The position numbers were made by a program, and so were the translations under genes. Of a DNA stretch of 64,000 nucleotides, positions 42,150 to 50,935 are shown in pieces. The stretch's first letter is position 1. Every line of letters begins with the position of its first letter. The notes beneath the pieces were generated by a model. The model did not search any database and was not told the origin of the DNA. It saw only the letters and a list, made by a program, of their open reading frames with translations. Source of the DNA: Eukaryota sp. TZLM1-RC (Eukaryota; Metamonada: BaSk clade); contig JAUPSS010000008.1 of the NCBI GenBank assembly GCA_040285825.1, forward strand, positions 744,001 to 808,000. Direction: 5' to 3'.

Positions 42150-42505
42150 CTAAATGTTGGAGAAGCCACCATCTAGGATATGGTGCGTGAGTTGCAAGGC
42201 ATGCAATCAAATCATGGTTGGAATGTACCCCATCGGTGACCGTATTGCGTCATTCTTCATTTTTTTAGTGGCAGTAAATACAAAAGGAACAACCGGTTTT
42301 GTTTGTTGTTTCTCTGTCTGCAACCTCTGCAGATGAACGATGATAACCCCTATCACAGATAAGATACCCAGGTATCGCCAGAAGAGCTGATGCTCAACGC
42401 AAATTTGTGACTAAAGGCCCACTGCTGAAGAGCATCGATAAGATCAGCCTTGTTGTCGAAGATAAAGGTTGGAGGATTGGTTGTTAAGATGATGCGAGAA
42501 GACAT
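42150..42505 (-). pseudogene. FAR1-like DNA-binding domain relic of MULE2
   Basis: From the ATG at 42505: MSSRIILTTNPPTF, then DLIDALQQWAFSHKFALSIS, a frameshift, CDRGYHRSS, TNKTGCSFCIY, and GVHSNHDLI. This is the same residue order as the FAR1-like protein at 7.2-7.6 kb (W-F...C...K-x-x-C-x-F...H-x-x-H). Two stops and one frameshift show it is dead. Confidence 0.62.
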
Positions 42506-42586
42506 GGATTGGGTGATGAAAGAAGGAGAACAAAAAGAACGTGACGGTCGAAAAACGTCATTAATGTTATTTTGACCTGCAAATTT

Positions 42587-42654
42587 AATTGTTGTGTTTG
42601 AGTTTTGTATATTTAGTCAGTGTTGTATATTCAATTGTATATTTAGGTTGTCTC
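42587..42654. repeat. Right terminal inverted repeat of MULE2
   Basis: 68 bp, the inverted partner of 41997-42046. It ends GTATATTTAGGTTGTCTC. Confidence 0.8.
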
Positions 42655-43772
42655 TTTTTTAAATTTAAAATAAACTCTTCGAACATTACAGAAACGATTG
42701 ACTGGAACGTATGAAAATGATCTTTATAAAAATATATACAGCTCGGCTGTTTTAAATCAAGAGGTTCACTCATGATACTGCTATTGGAAAAGGGTATTTC
42801 TGAAAATCAGCCATGAGATTCTTCGCTGTTTGTGACTATTGTACCACGAAGATTTGGACTGTGTGCAACTTAAAAAGCGTTTTTTAACAAAAATGAGATT
42901 ATATTTGAAATTGATGACTTCTCGTTCTTCATTATTTGATGCCGTTCGAAACACTGTTTTCAATATGGCATGAACTGCAAGAATCTTGTGTATTAAAGAG
43001 CCTCTGCTGAGAGAAACATTGTCATTGAATTATTGTGGTTCTGATGATAGAGGTGATGTATACTTTGATTGGATCGAGAACTCTGGAGCTGTTGTGGACT
43101 TTGTCTCCTGTGATGTTGCAAATGACACTTTGGTTCAAAGAAGAAAACTTAATCCTGTAAGTGATCTTGAATTTAAATCTAAAGAAAAAACATAGAAAAT
43201 ATACCAAAAATATCGAAGAAGCTAATGCTGATAGAAATAGACCACTTGTTTTTATTGCTTTCATTATTTTCTATAAACGAAAGACCATCACCGGAAGCAG
43301 GAACGTTTTGGATGATTTGCAAAAAATGGTTCAAGAAAAAACAATGAAAAGATTTGATCTTTTTAAGGCGCTCTCGAATTCGATTTGCCATCATTAATAG
43401 ATTACCTCTGTTTTTCAATCGAATTAGAGAAGTTTTAGCTAGACATCAAGATTTTGTAGAGGAAATCTTGGTTCACTGAATTTCGTCCCATTAGTTATGA
43501 TCTTATTTTGTCAAGTGTGTAAGTTTAATAAAAGTTCATATCTACCACGGTGTTTTGATGCTAGTGCATCACTTTTATTTATTCATTTACTTTATAATAA
43601 CAATGAAATATAGAGGTCCAAAATCGAAAACAACACATGGTGTTGGTTGTATCGTTAGCCTTGGATGGCTTTTTACATAGTTTATCAGTTAGTCTCTTTT
43701 TATCTAAGAGTATATCTCATTCGTCTTTCTTTTCTAATACAATTTTTGAAACAATCAATGAAAAAGATCTAC

Positions 43773-43864
43773 TGTTGCCTAAAGTCTATTGTAGTAAAGA
43801 AAAGTCTATGAGGAAAAGTTGATTTATTTTCTAATCATAACATATAAGCCTTAGGGCGCCAACA
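43773..43864 (-). repeat. 3' LTR of mini-LTR element 2
   Basis: 92 bp, TGTTGCCTAAAG...GCGCCAACA on the plus strand; about five differences from 45097-45188. Confidence 0.88.
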
Positions 43865-44166
43865 CTGCTTCTTCCCTTTTTCAAAATAAATCAGCTTATA
43901 TGAATATGAAACAAAACTATAACAAATAACTAAATAACTATAAAAACTAAGAACTAAATACTAAATTCTAATGTTTTCTATTGTCTACAATTATCTCTGT
44001 AGTGATTGGGATTCGCACAAACACTGGTTTTACATTTTTAAGATCGACAATTGATGTACTATGACTCTCCTACAATAATGTTAGTATAAGATAGTAAGCA
44101 ATAACTGAAAAGGGCCTCGTTCCAAGATCTGTGTGTTTGAATACTTTGTTGTGTATGTTTTAATCG

Positions 44167-44406
44167 CTACATAAAGCGCTCTGCTTCTTCCCTTTTTCGT
44201 AAACGAGTTACGTGGTAGTGTCGTTTAGTAAAGGTATCATGGAATCGAAGAATGGATTCGCTAATGATCATGCAGGGTCTATGTTGGATCAAAGCAACAG
44301 TAAACGAAGTAACAAACTTCAGAAATTTGAAGGCGGCGTCTTTTGTTGTTAAAGTACTGGCTTTACGACTAAAAATATCAGAGGAACAAAGACCGTATCT
44401 TTGCAT
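44167..44406 (-). CDS. Gag-like C-terminal ORF of mini-LTR element 2
   Basis: 79 aa, MQRYGLCSSDIFSRK..., with a predicted helical basic end (TKRHYHVTRLRKREEAERFM). The same sequence exists in element 1 (about 38800-39060) with stops. The last codons are encoded by the internal copy of the polypurine tract. No known domain. Confidence 0.4.
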   Translation of the reverse strand: MQRYGLCSSDIFSRKASTLTTKDAAFKFLKFVTSFTVALIQHRPCMIISESILRFHDTFTKRHYHVTRLRKREEAERFM

Positions 44407-44594
44407 TTTAGTACAATAACAGTGGAGGTGGAGTTTCTACTCGTAACCTCGTTTTTGGTCGACTTCTCTTGTGTTTGGCTCCATAAGGAAGAGAGCTGCT
44501 CGAATGAATAAAAGTCCATTGATTCGAGGTAAGGCTCTGTGTCCTTGTTAGGAGGATCCATCACTGGAGTCATCTTCTCCTTCCATCTCATCAA
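44349..44594 (-). CDS. Gag-like middle ORF of mini-LTR element 2
   Basis: 81 aa with DTEPYLESMDFYSFEQLSSL, the block shared with element 1. It overlaps a further frame (44406-44167; GLCSSDIFSRKASTLTTKD...RLRKREEAERFM) that ends on an internal copy of the polypurine tract. The three frames probably represent one ancestral gag broken by frameshifts. Confidence 0.45.
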   Translation of the reverse strand: MMRWKEKMTPVMDPPNKDTEPYLESMDFYSFEQLSSLWSQTQEKSTKNEVTSRNSTSTVIVLKCKDTVFVPLIFLVVKPVL

Positions 44595-44596
44595 AT

Positions 44597-45019
44597 TTAG
44601 ATTATGTGAATTTCTTCATATTCTCCTAATGCAGAAGACGTGTCTAAGGTGGGATTTCCATCCGTTCCCTTTGAGACAGGTTCTACAATTGGGAGGGGAG
44701 AGGGAGCCAGGTCCGTTCTCGTTACCTCTTCCATTGCTTTGAGGGGAGAGGGAACCGGGTCCGTTCTCGTTACCTCATCTGTTTCTTCTTTTCTTTTGAG
44801 GGGAAAGGGAGCCGGGTCCGTTCTCGTTACCTCTTCTGTTGCTGAAGATGGAGGGACCTCGTCCACTCTTTCATCTTCTTCTACTTTAAGGGAGGGGGAG
44901 GTGGGATCCGGGTCCGTTGCCTCGTTACCCTCTATATCATGTATATGTGACGCTGGTACCTGCTGCATATTAAGTGGGGGATTAGAGTCAGAGATATCTG
45001 GTTGGAAGATGTCTGACAT
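44597..45019 (-). CDS. Gag-like N-terminal ORF of mini-LTR element 2
   Basis: 140 aa starting MSDIFQPDISDSNPP. Acidic and Pro/Thr-rich with three copies of an EEVTRTDPAPSPLK-like repeat. It is followed after a frame change by MRWKEKMTPVMDPP...FYSFEQLSSLW. No known gag fold can be named from sequence alone. Confidence 0.5.
   Translation of the reverse strand: MSDIFQPDISDSNPPLNMQQVPASHIHDIEGNEATDPDPTSPSLKVEEDERVDEVPPSSATEEVTRTDPAPFPLKRKEETDEVTRTDPVPSPLKAMEEVTRTDLAPSPLPIVEPVSKGTDGNPTLDTSSALGEYEEIHII
44690..44845 (-). repeat. Three tandem repeats inside the gag-like ORF of element 2
   Basis: The unit contains GGTCCGTTCTCGTTACCTC, repeated three times at about 48-66 bp spacing, encoding EEVTRTDP-type blocks. 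Confidence 0.8.
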
Positions 45020-45096
45020 GCTGTAAAGTGTCTGGAGATGTTCACTAATGCTGGAGTTATGGTATACCTTTTGACTTTAAAATGGCCAATAATTAT

Positions 45097-45188
45097 TGTT
45101 GCCTAAAGTCTATTGTAGTAAAGAAAAGTCTACGAGAAAAAGTTGATTTATTTTCTATTCATATTATATAAGCCTTAGGGCGCCAACA
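45097..45188 (-). repeat. 5' LTR of mini-LTR element 2
   Basis: 92 bp, the partner of 43773-43864, directly followed by the TSD copy CTAC. Confidence 0.88.
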
Positions 45189-45721
45189 CTACTTTATCAT
45201 TTTAATATCAACCTAAAAAAATGGCGTCCATTGTTGACCTGTGGTGATAATAACAACTCATTTGATATACCATTTATTCTTAAACGGATGGAAATTAATG
45301 AGATATCATTTGATTTCAATATTGCACTCTCCTCTGATCAATCTCCTTCTTCCTTGGTTTTTCAAAAGATGGGTTACTCATACTTCCCTTACTGGTTTTT
45401 TTTTCAATAGGCCTTTACAAAATTATTCGAGCCACTTATTCTTTCCCTGGAGGAAGAGCATTGGAAAATGTTTGTTCATTTCTATTCCCTGAACACCGCA
45501 AAATGTCTCTGTTGTCTGATGAAGAAATTGATACGAATAATAAACTTGAAAACTTGGGTCCTGTTGTTGCTCGTGACCAAAAACCACTCATGATTCTGAA
45601 TAAAATTCAGATTTTATGGAATGGCAACGGTGCATCACGTGGAGATTTAGCAGACTATTGTCTATATGATGTCTTTCTTTTTTGTCGACTCTTAAAATTC
45701 AACCGAAAAAGTGAGAGCTGA

Positions 45722-46473
45722 GTACTCTACGCATCTTGCGCAAGATTTTTATGAATATGTGTTTCAGTGGCTGAATATATTGATGCTGTATGGTAATAGA
45801 CTAGACTAATTGTCCACAGTACAGCAATATGCACCAACCCTAACCCTACAGGGGACTACAGGGTGGACCAAGTGATGACGTGGCAGTGTAAACAAAGGGC
45901 TAAACTAGCAAGATTAAAAGGCAAGGTAAATCTGAAATGAAACAAAGATTGATCGAATTTCCAATGCATAATTGAAAACCGTTTTTGTGATTTTATGGGC
46001 AATATAGAACTGTTTGACGAACCTGAAAGACCTGTCTGTGAATTTTTCATTCAATACTTCCAAAATGACTTTCAAAAGATCGTGGTTGGTGATAAGAATT
46101 CATACTATTCTGAAAAATACAACCCAATGAAGTTGTTATCACATGCAATTTGGATCAACAAGATTGTCAGAAGTGAAAAAGATGCAAATGGTAATATCCT
46201 GTTAACCCCAATTGTTTTCCAATGACTGATACTAATTTTGCCCAACACTTTCTGATGGACTCCAAAGTACTTTGCGATCACTTTGTTGATCAAGAAGAAA
46301 CGCCTGAAGCTGTTGATCCGAACAGTAAACTAAAAACCCACCAATGGCTACAAAGACAATCTAAAGAATTGTATTTGGATCGTGTTGGTTGATACAAGAA
46401 TGCCATCTGGTCGTCCTTTTTAAATTTTGACGCGAAATGTTTATAACCAACCACTACACTTGCAGAACCAATT
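45722..46473. other. Region with two small overlapping ORFs
   Basis: ORF 45995-46225 (76 aa, IELFDEPERPVCEFFIQYF) ends in a TGA that overlaps an ATG starting a second ORF at 46222-46392 (56 aa, TDTNFAQHFLMDSKVLC). They may be one frameshifted gene. No family is recognised. A short CCCTAACCCTA at about 45838 is only two units long. Confidence 0.3.
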
Positions 46474-48144
46474 ATGAATTTTATGGAATTGTACAAACAG
46501 AGGGTTATTCTATTTCATTATTATTCCAAAGAAAAGGGTACTGTGGGTATTACTTTTGGTTGCATGTACCCTCTTTCAAGCTTCATTGTTCTGTTCACAG
46601 TCTTTCTCTTTCTACCAACTTTATCAAGTGCTTCTCTATTCGCTCCTTCTCTGCCAGAAGTCTCTTTCCGGGGCCAGTGGGCCAGTGGCAATTTATCAAT
46701 GTTTCTGAACAGTCGTTCCCGTGAATTTGAAACGCCTCATCTCCTTGAACTGTCTGGAACTTTAGCGTTCCGTTATGGGAAGTACTCATCAAAGGATGAC
46801 ATGAGAACGGACCTTTTTGGACTCTACAACTCCTCCTCTGGATATGCTTTTTGTATGGGGTATCCTCGCCTTTCTCTTGTTAATTTAGATTTTTATTCCT
46901 ATGAACAGGAGATTGGTTATCTTGAACCCAATGCTGAGTTTTTTTCAAGATTTTTGAGTGATAAAAACAGATTAAAAGTTCCTTGTTTATTAGGTGTGGA
47001 GCTATACTTTGATCCTTTTCAACACCCCCCAACCAGGTACAACTTTGTTCATCTTGATGGTTTTGGAATGGCATTCAACTTGACCAACGGCACATTTCCC
47101 CACAAAATTTGTCCTAATGTTGAGAATCTGATACCTGAGACATTGTTTGAGTTTTCAGGTGTGGATAGAGTGCAATACGATCGACAAATGTTTTTTTACT
47201 CAATTATTTGTTTCGTGTCTTCTCTTTTAGTGTTAACAAAGCCAGTACTCAACAATACAGTCAAGAGATGGTTTCCTTTTTATCTACGATTGGTACCTCG
47301 AGATTCTTCCTCTTCTGACATCATGACAGAGGTTTCTGCCTCTCTGTTTGGTCATCTTCCCACATTTACCTCCTTTACTTTAGCTTCTATTGATTTCTGT
47401 TTGTTTATATTCAACTTAACCTGGGCTTTGGTTGTTGATTCGCCTTCAGCCGCTTTACTTGGTTTCGCAAGTTTGTTAATGTTTGCAGGTCTGGTTTACA
47501 TAGACAAGTACTCCATCATTGCTAGAACTCGTGCAGGTTCCCGTTTTGACAGAAGTTCTGCCATTATAATTCCCATATGTGCATTTGCTCTTTTCCTATT
47601 TGCATCAGGCTTAAGCTTTATAGTACTGATTGCTGCTGCCCATGTTTATTTCGTTCTGTTTATCGAAATTGCCTTCTTTTCCAGAGGTCAAGCACCTTGT
47701 TTTCTTTTGAACACACTTTCCGCTTTGGGAAGGTTAGTTGTTCCAGGGTATTTCCTTTTGTATTCTGACAACTTCCTTCTAATGAGACCAGAACCTATTG
47801 TTTTCTGGGTGATGTGTGGTTTGGTGGTTATTGGGATCTTTGCATTGCAGGTATCAAGATCTAGGAATTCAATTTGTGGAAGAGTTTCTGACTGCTTCTC
47901 ACGTGATCATTATGACCCATTGAACCTTCCTGATCGAATAATTGATCGGATCAAAAATCCCGATGATACCGATCCTATTAATTGTACAATTTGTTTAGAG
48001 GACTTGTTGGAAGAAGATTTGACGAATAAGCGATATATCTTCACTAGGTGCTCTCACCTATTCCACAAATCCTGTCTGACTCGATATGCGAATGAATCCT
48101 CTAGCCCAACTGTTGGATGTCCCATTTGTAGGAGTGCGTTGTAG
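46474..48144 (+). CDS. Multi-pass transmembrane RING-H2 E3 ubiquitin ligase (TUL1/FLY1-like)
   Basis: 556 aa. An N-terminal signal/TM segment (about 30-53) is followed by an approximately 200-residue luminal domain. A bundle of about six or seven TM helices follows (about 240-450: MFFYSIICFVSSLLVL, FTLASIDFCLFIFNL, FALFLFASGLSFIVLI). A C-terminal RING-H2 finger at about 506-553 has the C3H2C3 order CTICLED...CSHLFHKSC...CPICR, ending three residues later. This is the layout of Golgi/endosomal ligases such as yeast Tul1, fission yeast Dsc1 and plant FLY1, which ubiquitinate misplaced membrane proteins. No intron is needed. It converges on the N6AMT1 gene with 71 bp between stops. Confidence 0.85.
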   Translation: MNFMELYKQRVILFHYYSKEKGTVGITFGCMYPLSSFIVLFTVFLFLPTLSSASLFAPSLPEVSFRGQWASGNLSMFLNSRSREFETPHLLELSGTLAFRYGKYSSKDDMRTDLFGLYNSSSGYAFCMGYPRLSLVNLDFYSYEQEIGYLEPNAEFFSRFLSDKNRLKVPCLLGVELYFDPFQHPPTRYNFVHLDGFGMAFNLTNGTFPHKICPNVENLIPETLFEFSGVDRVQYDRQMFFYSIICFVSSLLVLTKPVLNNTVKRWFPFYLRLVPRDSSSSDIMTEVSASLFGHLPTFTSFTLASIDFCLFIFNLTWALVVDSPSAALLGFASLLMFAGLVYIDKYSIIARTRAGSRFDRSSAIIIPICAFALFLFASGLSFIVLIAAAHVYFVLFIEIAFFSRGQAPCFLLNTLSALGRLVVPGYFLLYSDNFLLMRPEPIVFWVMCGLVVIGIFALQVSRSRNSICGRVSDCFSRDHYDPLNLPDRIIDRIKNPDDTDPINCTICLEDLLEEDLTNKRYIFTRCSHLFHKSCLTRYANESSSPTVGCPICRSAL

Positions 48145-48215
48145 AGCAGAAGCGGTATTTGGTTTGTGAATATTTAGAATTAATTAATGAAAATAATAAT
48201 TGATAATTACTCCTA

Positions 48216-48854
48216 TTAACAATTTGCCCATTTAATCTTAATTATTGAAAGCTTCTCAAATGCATTTCCCTTTGATTTGACCAATACACAGTTCAAACCA
48301 TGATTGTTTAATAAAGATTTGATTCTAGAAAACCCATTTTCTTCCATAATTACCATATAACAAACTCCACAACCATCCAAAACTCTTGGCAAGTCACACA
48401 GAAACGACTCTGTGATGTGAAAACCATCGATACCACCAGCCCATGCAGCATCCAAATGACCGAGGCTCTGGGCAGATGAACACTCATCCTGTTCAGTAGG
48501 TACGTATGGAGGGTTGAAAAGAATCAAGTCAGCAGGGGTGTGGATAGAAGAGAGGAGGTCTCCATTCAGTAAATCTACTACAGTGTTATTCATTGTAGCT
48601 GTTTGTTTTGAACATGTACAAGCAGATGAATTGATGTCGACTGCAGCAGCCAATGAGTTAGGAAAGATCTTCGTGAGAGCTGTTATGCAAACGCCTGATC
48701 CAGGACCCACCTCCAATATAATAGATGGGTTGAGGGAGTTTAAAAAGTCGAATTCATCTTCAAGAGCGTCCAATAATAGGAAGGTATCTTCAGATGGAGG
48801 GTAGACATCACTAGTGATTGGAATTATAGGGTATATTGGTGTGGGAATGAGCAT
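48216..48854 (-). CDS. N6AMT1: HemK2 / N6AMT1 / MTQ2 release-factor glutamine methyltransferase
   Basis: 212 aa from the Met of MLIPTPIYPIIP. The motifs are SDVYPPSEDTFLLLDAL (family N-terminus), ILEVGPGSGVCITAL (SAM motif I), VDINSSACTCS (motif II acidic), and the catalytic NPPY (LILFNPPYVPT). AWAGGIDG and a C-terminal ENGFSRIKSLL also match. The eukaryotic enzyme, with TRMT112, methylates the Gln of the GGQ loop in eRF1. The frame is open for 27 further codons upstream, but these are hydrophobic and atypical, so the internal Met is preferred. The 5' flank is abutted by an LTR integrase relic about 100 bp away. Confidence 0.9.
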   Translation of the reverse strand: MLIPTPIYPIIPITSDVYPPSEDTFLLLDALEDEFDFLNSLNPSIILEVGPGSGVCITALTKIFPNSLAAAVDINSSACTCSKQTATMNNTVVDLLNGDLLSSIHTPADLILFNPPYVPTEQDECSSAQSLGHLDAAWAGGIDGFHITESFLCDLPRVLDGCGVCYMVIMEENGFSRIKSLLNNHGLNCVLVKSKGNAFEKLSIIKIKWANC

Positions 48855-48956
48855 ATTAATGTAGAGATTCAATACTAGAGTTTGCAGCAAAAACATGAAA
48901 ACATTAAAATTCAGATAGACTTGCACACTTAACAAAATAATATTTTCCCAATATCA

Positions 48957-50168
48957 ATGAGTGATTCCCTCAAGTGGTTCCCTGTGATCTAACCGCCCTT
49001 TTGCAAAATTAAACGTGGACACAATTGGCCCACTTAATAAAGACAACAATGATAATAAATATTTATTAGTTTTCGTCGATTCATTCACAAGGTACACGAT
49101 ACTTGTACCATTGAAAAAAGTCAATGCCTTAGAAGTAGCAGATGCTTTGATATGGAACGTTTGCTCTATATTTCGCATACCTTTGTCTATACATAGTTAT
49201 AATGGTCGTGAGTTCGCCAATGAAATATTTGACTTGCTTTGCCAAAGAATGTCAATTGAAGTATCAAATTCAATTCCTTATTATTCTGAGAGTAAGGGAT
49301 TGGCAGACAGAAAACATTGAGATGTGTTACAATGTATAAGGAAATTATCAATACACTGCAACGACTACGATGCATGGTACACTTATGTACCAATAGCTCA
49401 AATAGAAATATATTCAACTGAAAGCAGAATTAGAAAACACACTCCATACGAACTGATGTTCGGGTGATCTATAATCCCAAGATCAGATCCTGCTGACATC
49501 CTAGGAAGCATTTTCGATTTTGAATCCAATGTGCCACTTTTACAAGACCCCAAAGTTAAGAATCATAGTCTCCAAAAGAAATGGGAAGAAGAAGAGTATC
49601 ACCAATTATTAAACACACCCAGTCATATGAAAAACACAGATGAAAACACATTGAATTTTGGTCACTATTTTTTTCGAAATACTAAACAACCTAATCAATA
49701 ACACGGATCTTGGTTAGGCCCTTATCTGGTTTTAGAAACCCCTTCCAACTCCACTTTATTAATAAAGAACCTGACGACTGGTGAACAGACAAAAATATCT
49801 AAGAGGAACTGCAAAATTTATAACACTGACAATCCTAACAAAGTTGATTTACTTAGAGCAATCGCAGCTACTGATTCAGGTAAACATGTGATCGAAGAAA
49901 ACCAGTCCTTGACCAGTATAATACTACTCAAGGACACTTCTGTATTGTAAGATGGTTTGGTGAAGATATTACAGGGAACCACTTCATTCTATCAGATACT
50001 CAGAAGCGTATCAACGATTTAATAAGAAACCAAATAAAAGAAAATGTAAATCTATTAAATCCAACAACGCAGCTTGGGCACTCCCCGTGCCTCAGAAAAA
50101 GCGTTATCCGCAAAGGAAGCGGAAGAACAACTGTAAATAATTTTTGTAAAGAAAACGGGGGAAATTAG
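48957..50168 (+). mobile_element. Ty3/gypsy-type integrase relic with polypurine tract
   Basis: The plus strand from about 48957 reads an integrase core, NVDTIGPLNKDNNDNKYLLVFVDSFTRY in short pieces, then HSYNGREFANE and YYSESKGLADRKH. After a TGA it continues DVLQCIRKL, YVPIAQIEIY, TPYELMFG, another TGA, and a C-terminal domain GSWLGPYLVLET. The second catalytic Asp has become Tyr and the Glu an Asp. The sequence ends with GAAAACGGGGGAAATTA (50151-50167), a good polypurine tract, and TGTAGG at 50169 could open the 3' LTR. It complements what is missing from the element at 11-17 kb, but common ancestry is unproven. Confidence 0.75.
49015..49320 (+). pseudogene. Retroviral-type integrase catalytic core fragment
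   Basis: The longest open piece of the relic, 101 aa: DTIGPL and YLLVFVDSF hold the first catalytic Asp; SYNGREF has lost the second; the third position is SKGLADRKH, with Asp in place of the usual Glu. It is not catalytically competent. Confidence 0.72.
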
Positions 50169-50296
50169 TGTAGGTTTTTCACTAGTGAGCACCCTATAGG
50201 TTTAAATAAAATTATCTTTATCCTAACCGCTTTAGTTAACCCTTACAATAACACATACAATTAGCAGATATGCCTCCGGGTAATAGAAGTACAGTA

Positions 50297-50935
50297 CGTA
50301 CTAATGTCAGAGACCCAAATTATGTCATGTGCAGATCATATCAAGTAGATTCTTTAGAACCATTGTTATCTAAATTAATTCTGAGTTGACCCCATTATTG
50401 ATAGTATTTGTCACAAAAGTGCTTCTATGGGTCTGACAAGGGGTGATTTGGTTGTTCCTGTTTAAATGGGAGCTTCACTATTTTAGATGCAATGTCCATT
50501 GACCCTTGTAATTTTTGAATGAACATTTCATTAATTTAGATGTCAATAATCCTCTTCTTGCTGGAGAAGAATAAAACTTGCTAAATATGCGAAACCTGTT
50601 TGTTCTGTCAATGAAAATTCTCATGACCCTATTCTATGTGTCCCTTTGATTTTACTTTGTTTGGTGCTTTAGCTAAAGCTGTTTTGACATTCCTCGAAGA
50701 TTTCAGTGTAATTGTGCAGGAAAGAACTGGAAGAATTTTCAATTGTGTTTACTACCAATACAAAATTATATTTTCAACTTATAAGGGAATGGTGAAATTA
50801 ATTTTTGATTCACTTTTTTCCTTTGTTTCGATTCTTAGAATGTTTAGTATTAAACTGTTTCGATGTTGGAGAAGCAACTATTTATATATGATTTGCAGTT
50901 GTTGAGCTTTTGTTGATTTGATATTTGTATTTTTT
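50297..50935 (+). mobile_element. W-family LINE fragment (W2)
   Basis: A decayed 3' piece: VRDPNYVMCRSYQVDSLEPLL, ILDAMSIDPCNF, AKAVLTFLEDFSVIVQERTG and RIFNCVYYQYKI. Several stops. It starts abruptly next to the LTR-like sequence after the integrase relic. Confidence 0.72.

Larger units (their letters stand above)
41997..42654. mobile_element. MULE-type DNA transposon, copy 2 (MULE2)
   Basis: 658 bp. The termini are inverted and begin GAGGCAACCTAAATATAC (left) and GAGACAACCTAAATATAC (right, reverse complement). The 8-bp flanks are TCTTTTAA (41989-41996) and TTTTTTAA (42655-42662), with one difference; intact X copies have TTTTTTAA there. The interior holds a decayed FAR1-like domain on the minus strand. 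Same class and same host (an X LINE) as the element at 6.8-7.7 kb, but with a different TIR body, so a separate family. Confidence 0.8.
41685..43540 (+). mobile_element. X-family LINE (X4), split by a second MULE
   Basis: Part 1 (41685-41996) encodes LSQLLGCIMLKITDHAYLSS, WTKASILTSCAFIGG and EVEKFSRYFPQSFNGNIPEK, here without the A-run frameshift of copies X1 and X5. Part 2 (42655-43540) resumes at the equivalent of KIFLNLKYTLR and runs to EEIL and the X tail. Between them is a 658-bp element with inverted termini. Many substitutions, plus a deletion of the CCHC region in part 2, make it an old copy. Confidence 0.8.
43773..45188 (-). mobile_element. Mini-LTR retroelement 2 (1416 bp, gag-only, non-autonomous)
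   Basis: 92-bp direct terminal repeats start TGTTGCC and end GGCGCCAACA. The TSD is CTAC (43769-43772 and 45189-45192). It has the same polypurine tract (43865-43882) and the same post-LTR sequence ATAATTATTGGCCAT as element 1. The interior is similar to element 1 over several hundred bp. The two LTRs of this copy match each other along their whole length, including the about 35-bp part that differs from element 1, which shows it inserted as an independent unit. Confidence 0.87.
43637..45721 (+). pseudogene. Family-B DNA polymerase exonuclease-domain fragment, split by mini-LTR element 2
   Basis: Segments 43637-43772, 45193-45372 and 45411-45721 give 208 continuous codons once the LTR element (with one CTAC TSD) and a 38-nt GT-AG intron (45373-45410) are set aside. 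Readable motifs: IFETINEKDLLYHF (the strand before Exo II), CGDNNNSFDIPFILKR (Exo II, N-x-x-x-F-D), and GDLADYCLYDVFLFCRLL (Exo III, Y-x-x-x-D). The polymerase palm and fingers do not follow, and no Exo I is evident. The gene is therefore a truncated or broken remnant, perhaps of a replicative polymerase or a DNA-virus/Polinton-type polymerase. I cannot assign the subclass. Confidence 0.72.

Noticed and set aside
45835-45855. Telomere-type repeat CCCTAACCCTA
   Set aside because: Only about two units, no array, and ordinary genes on both sides.
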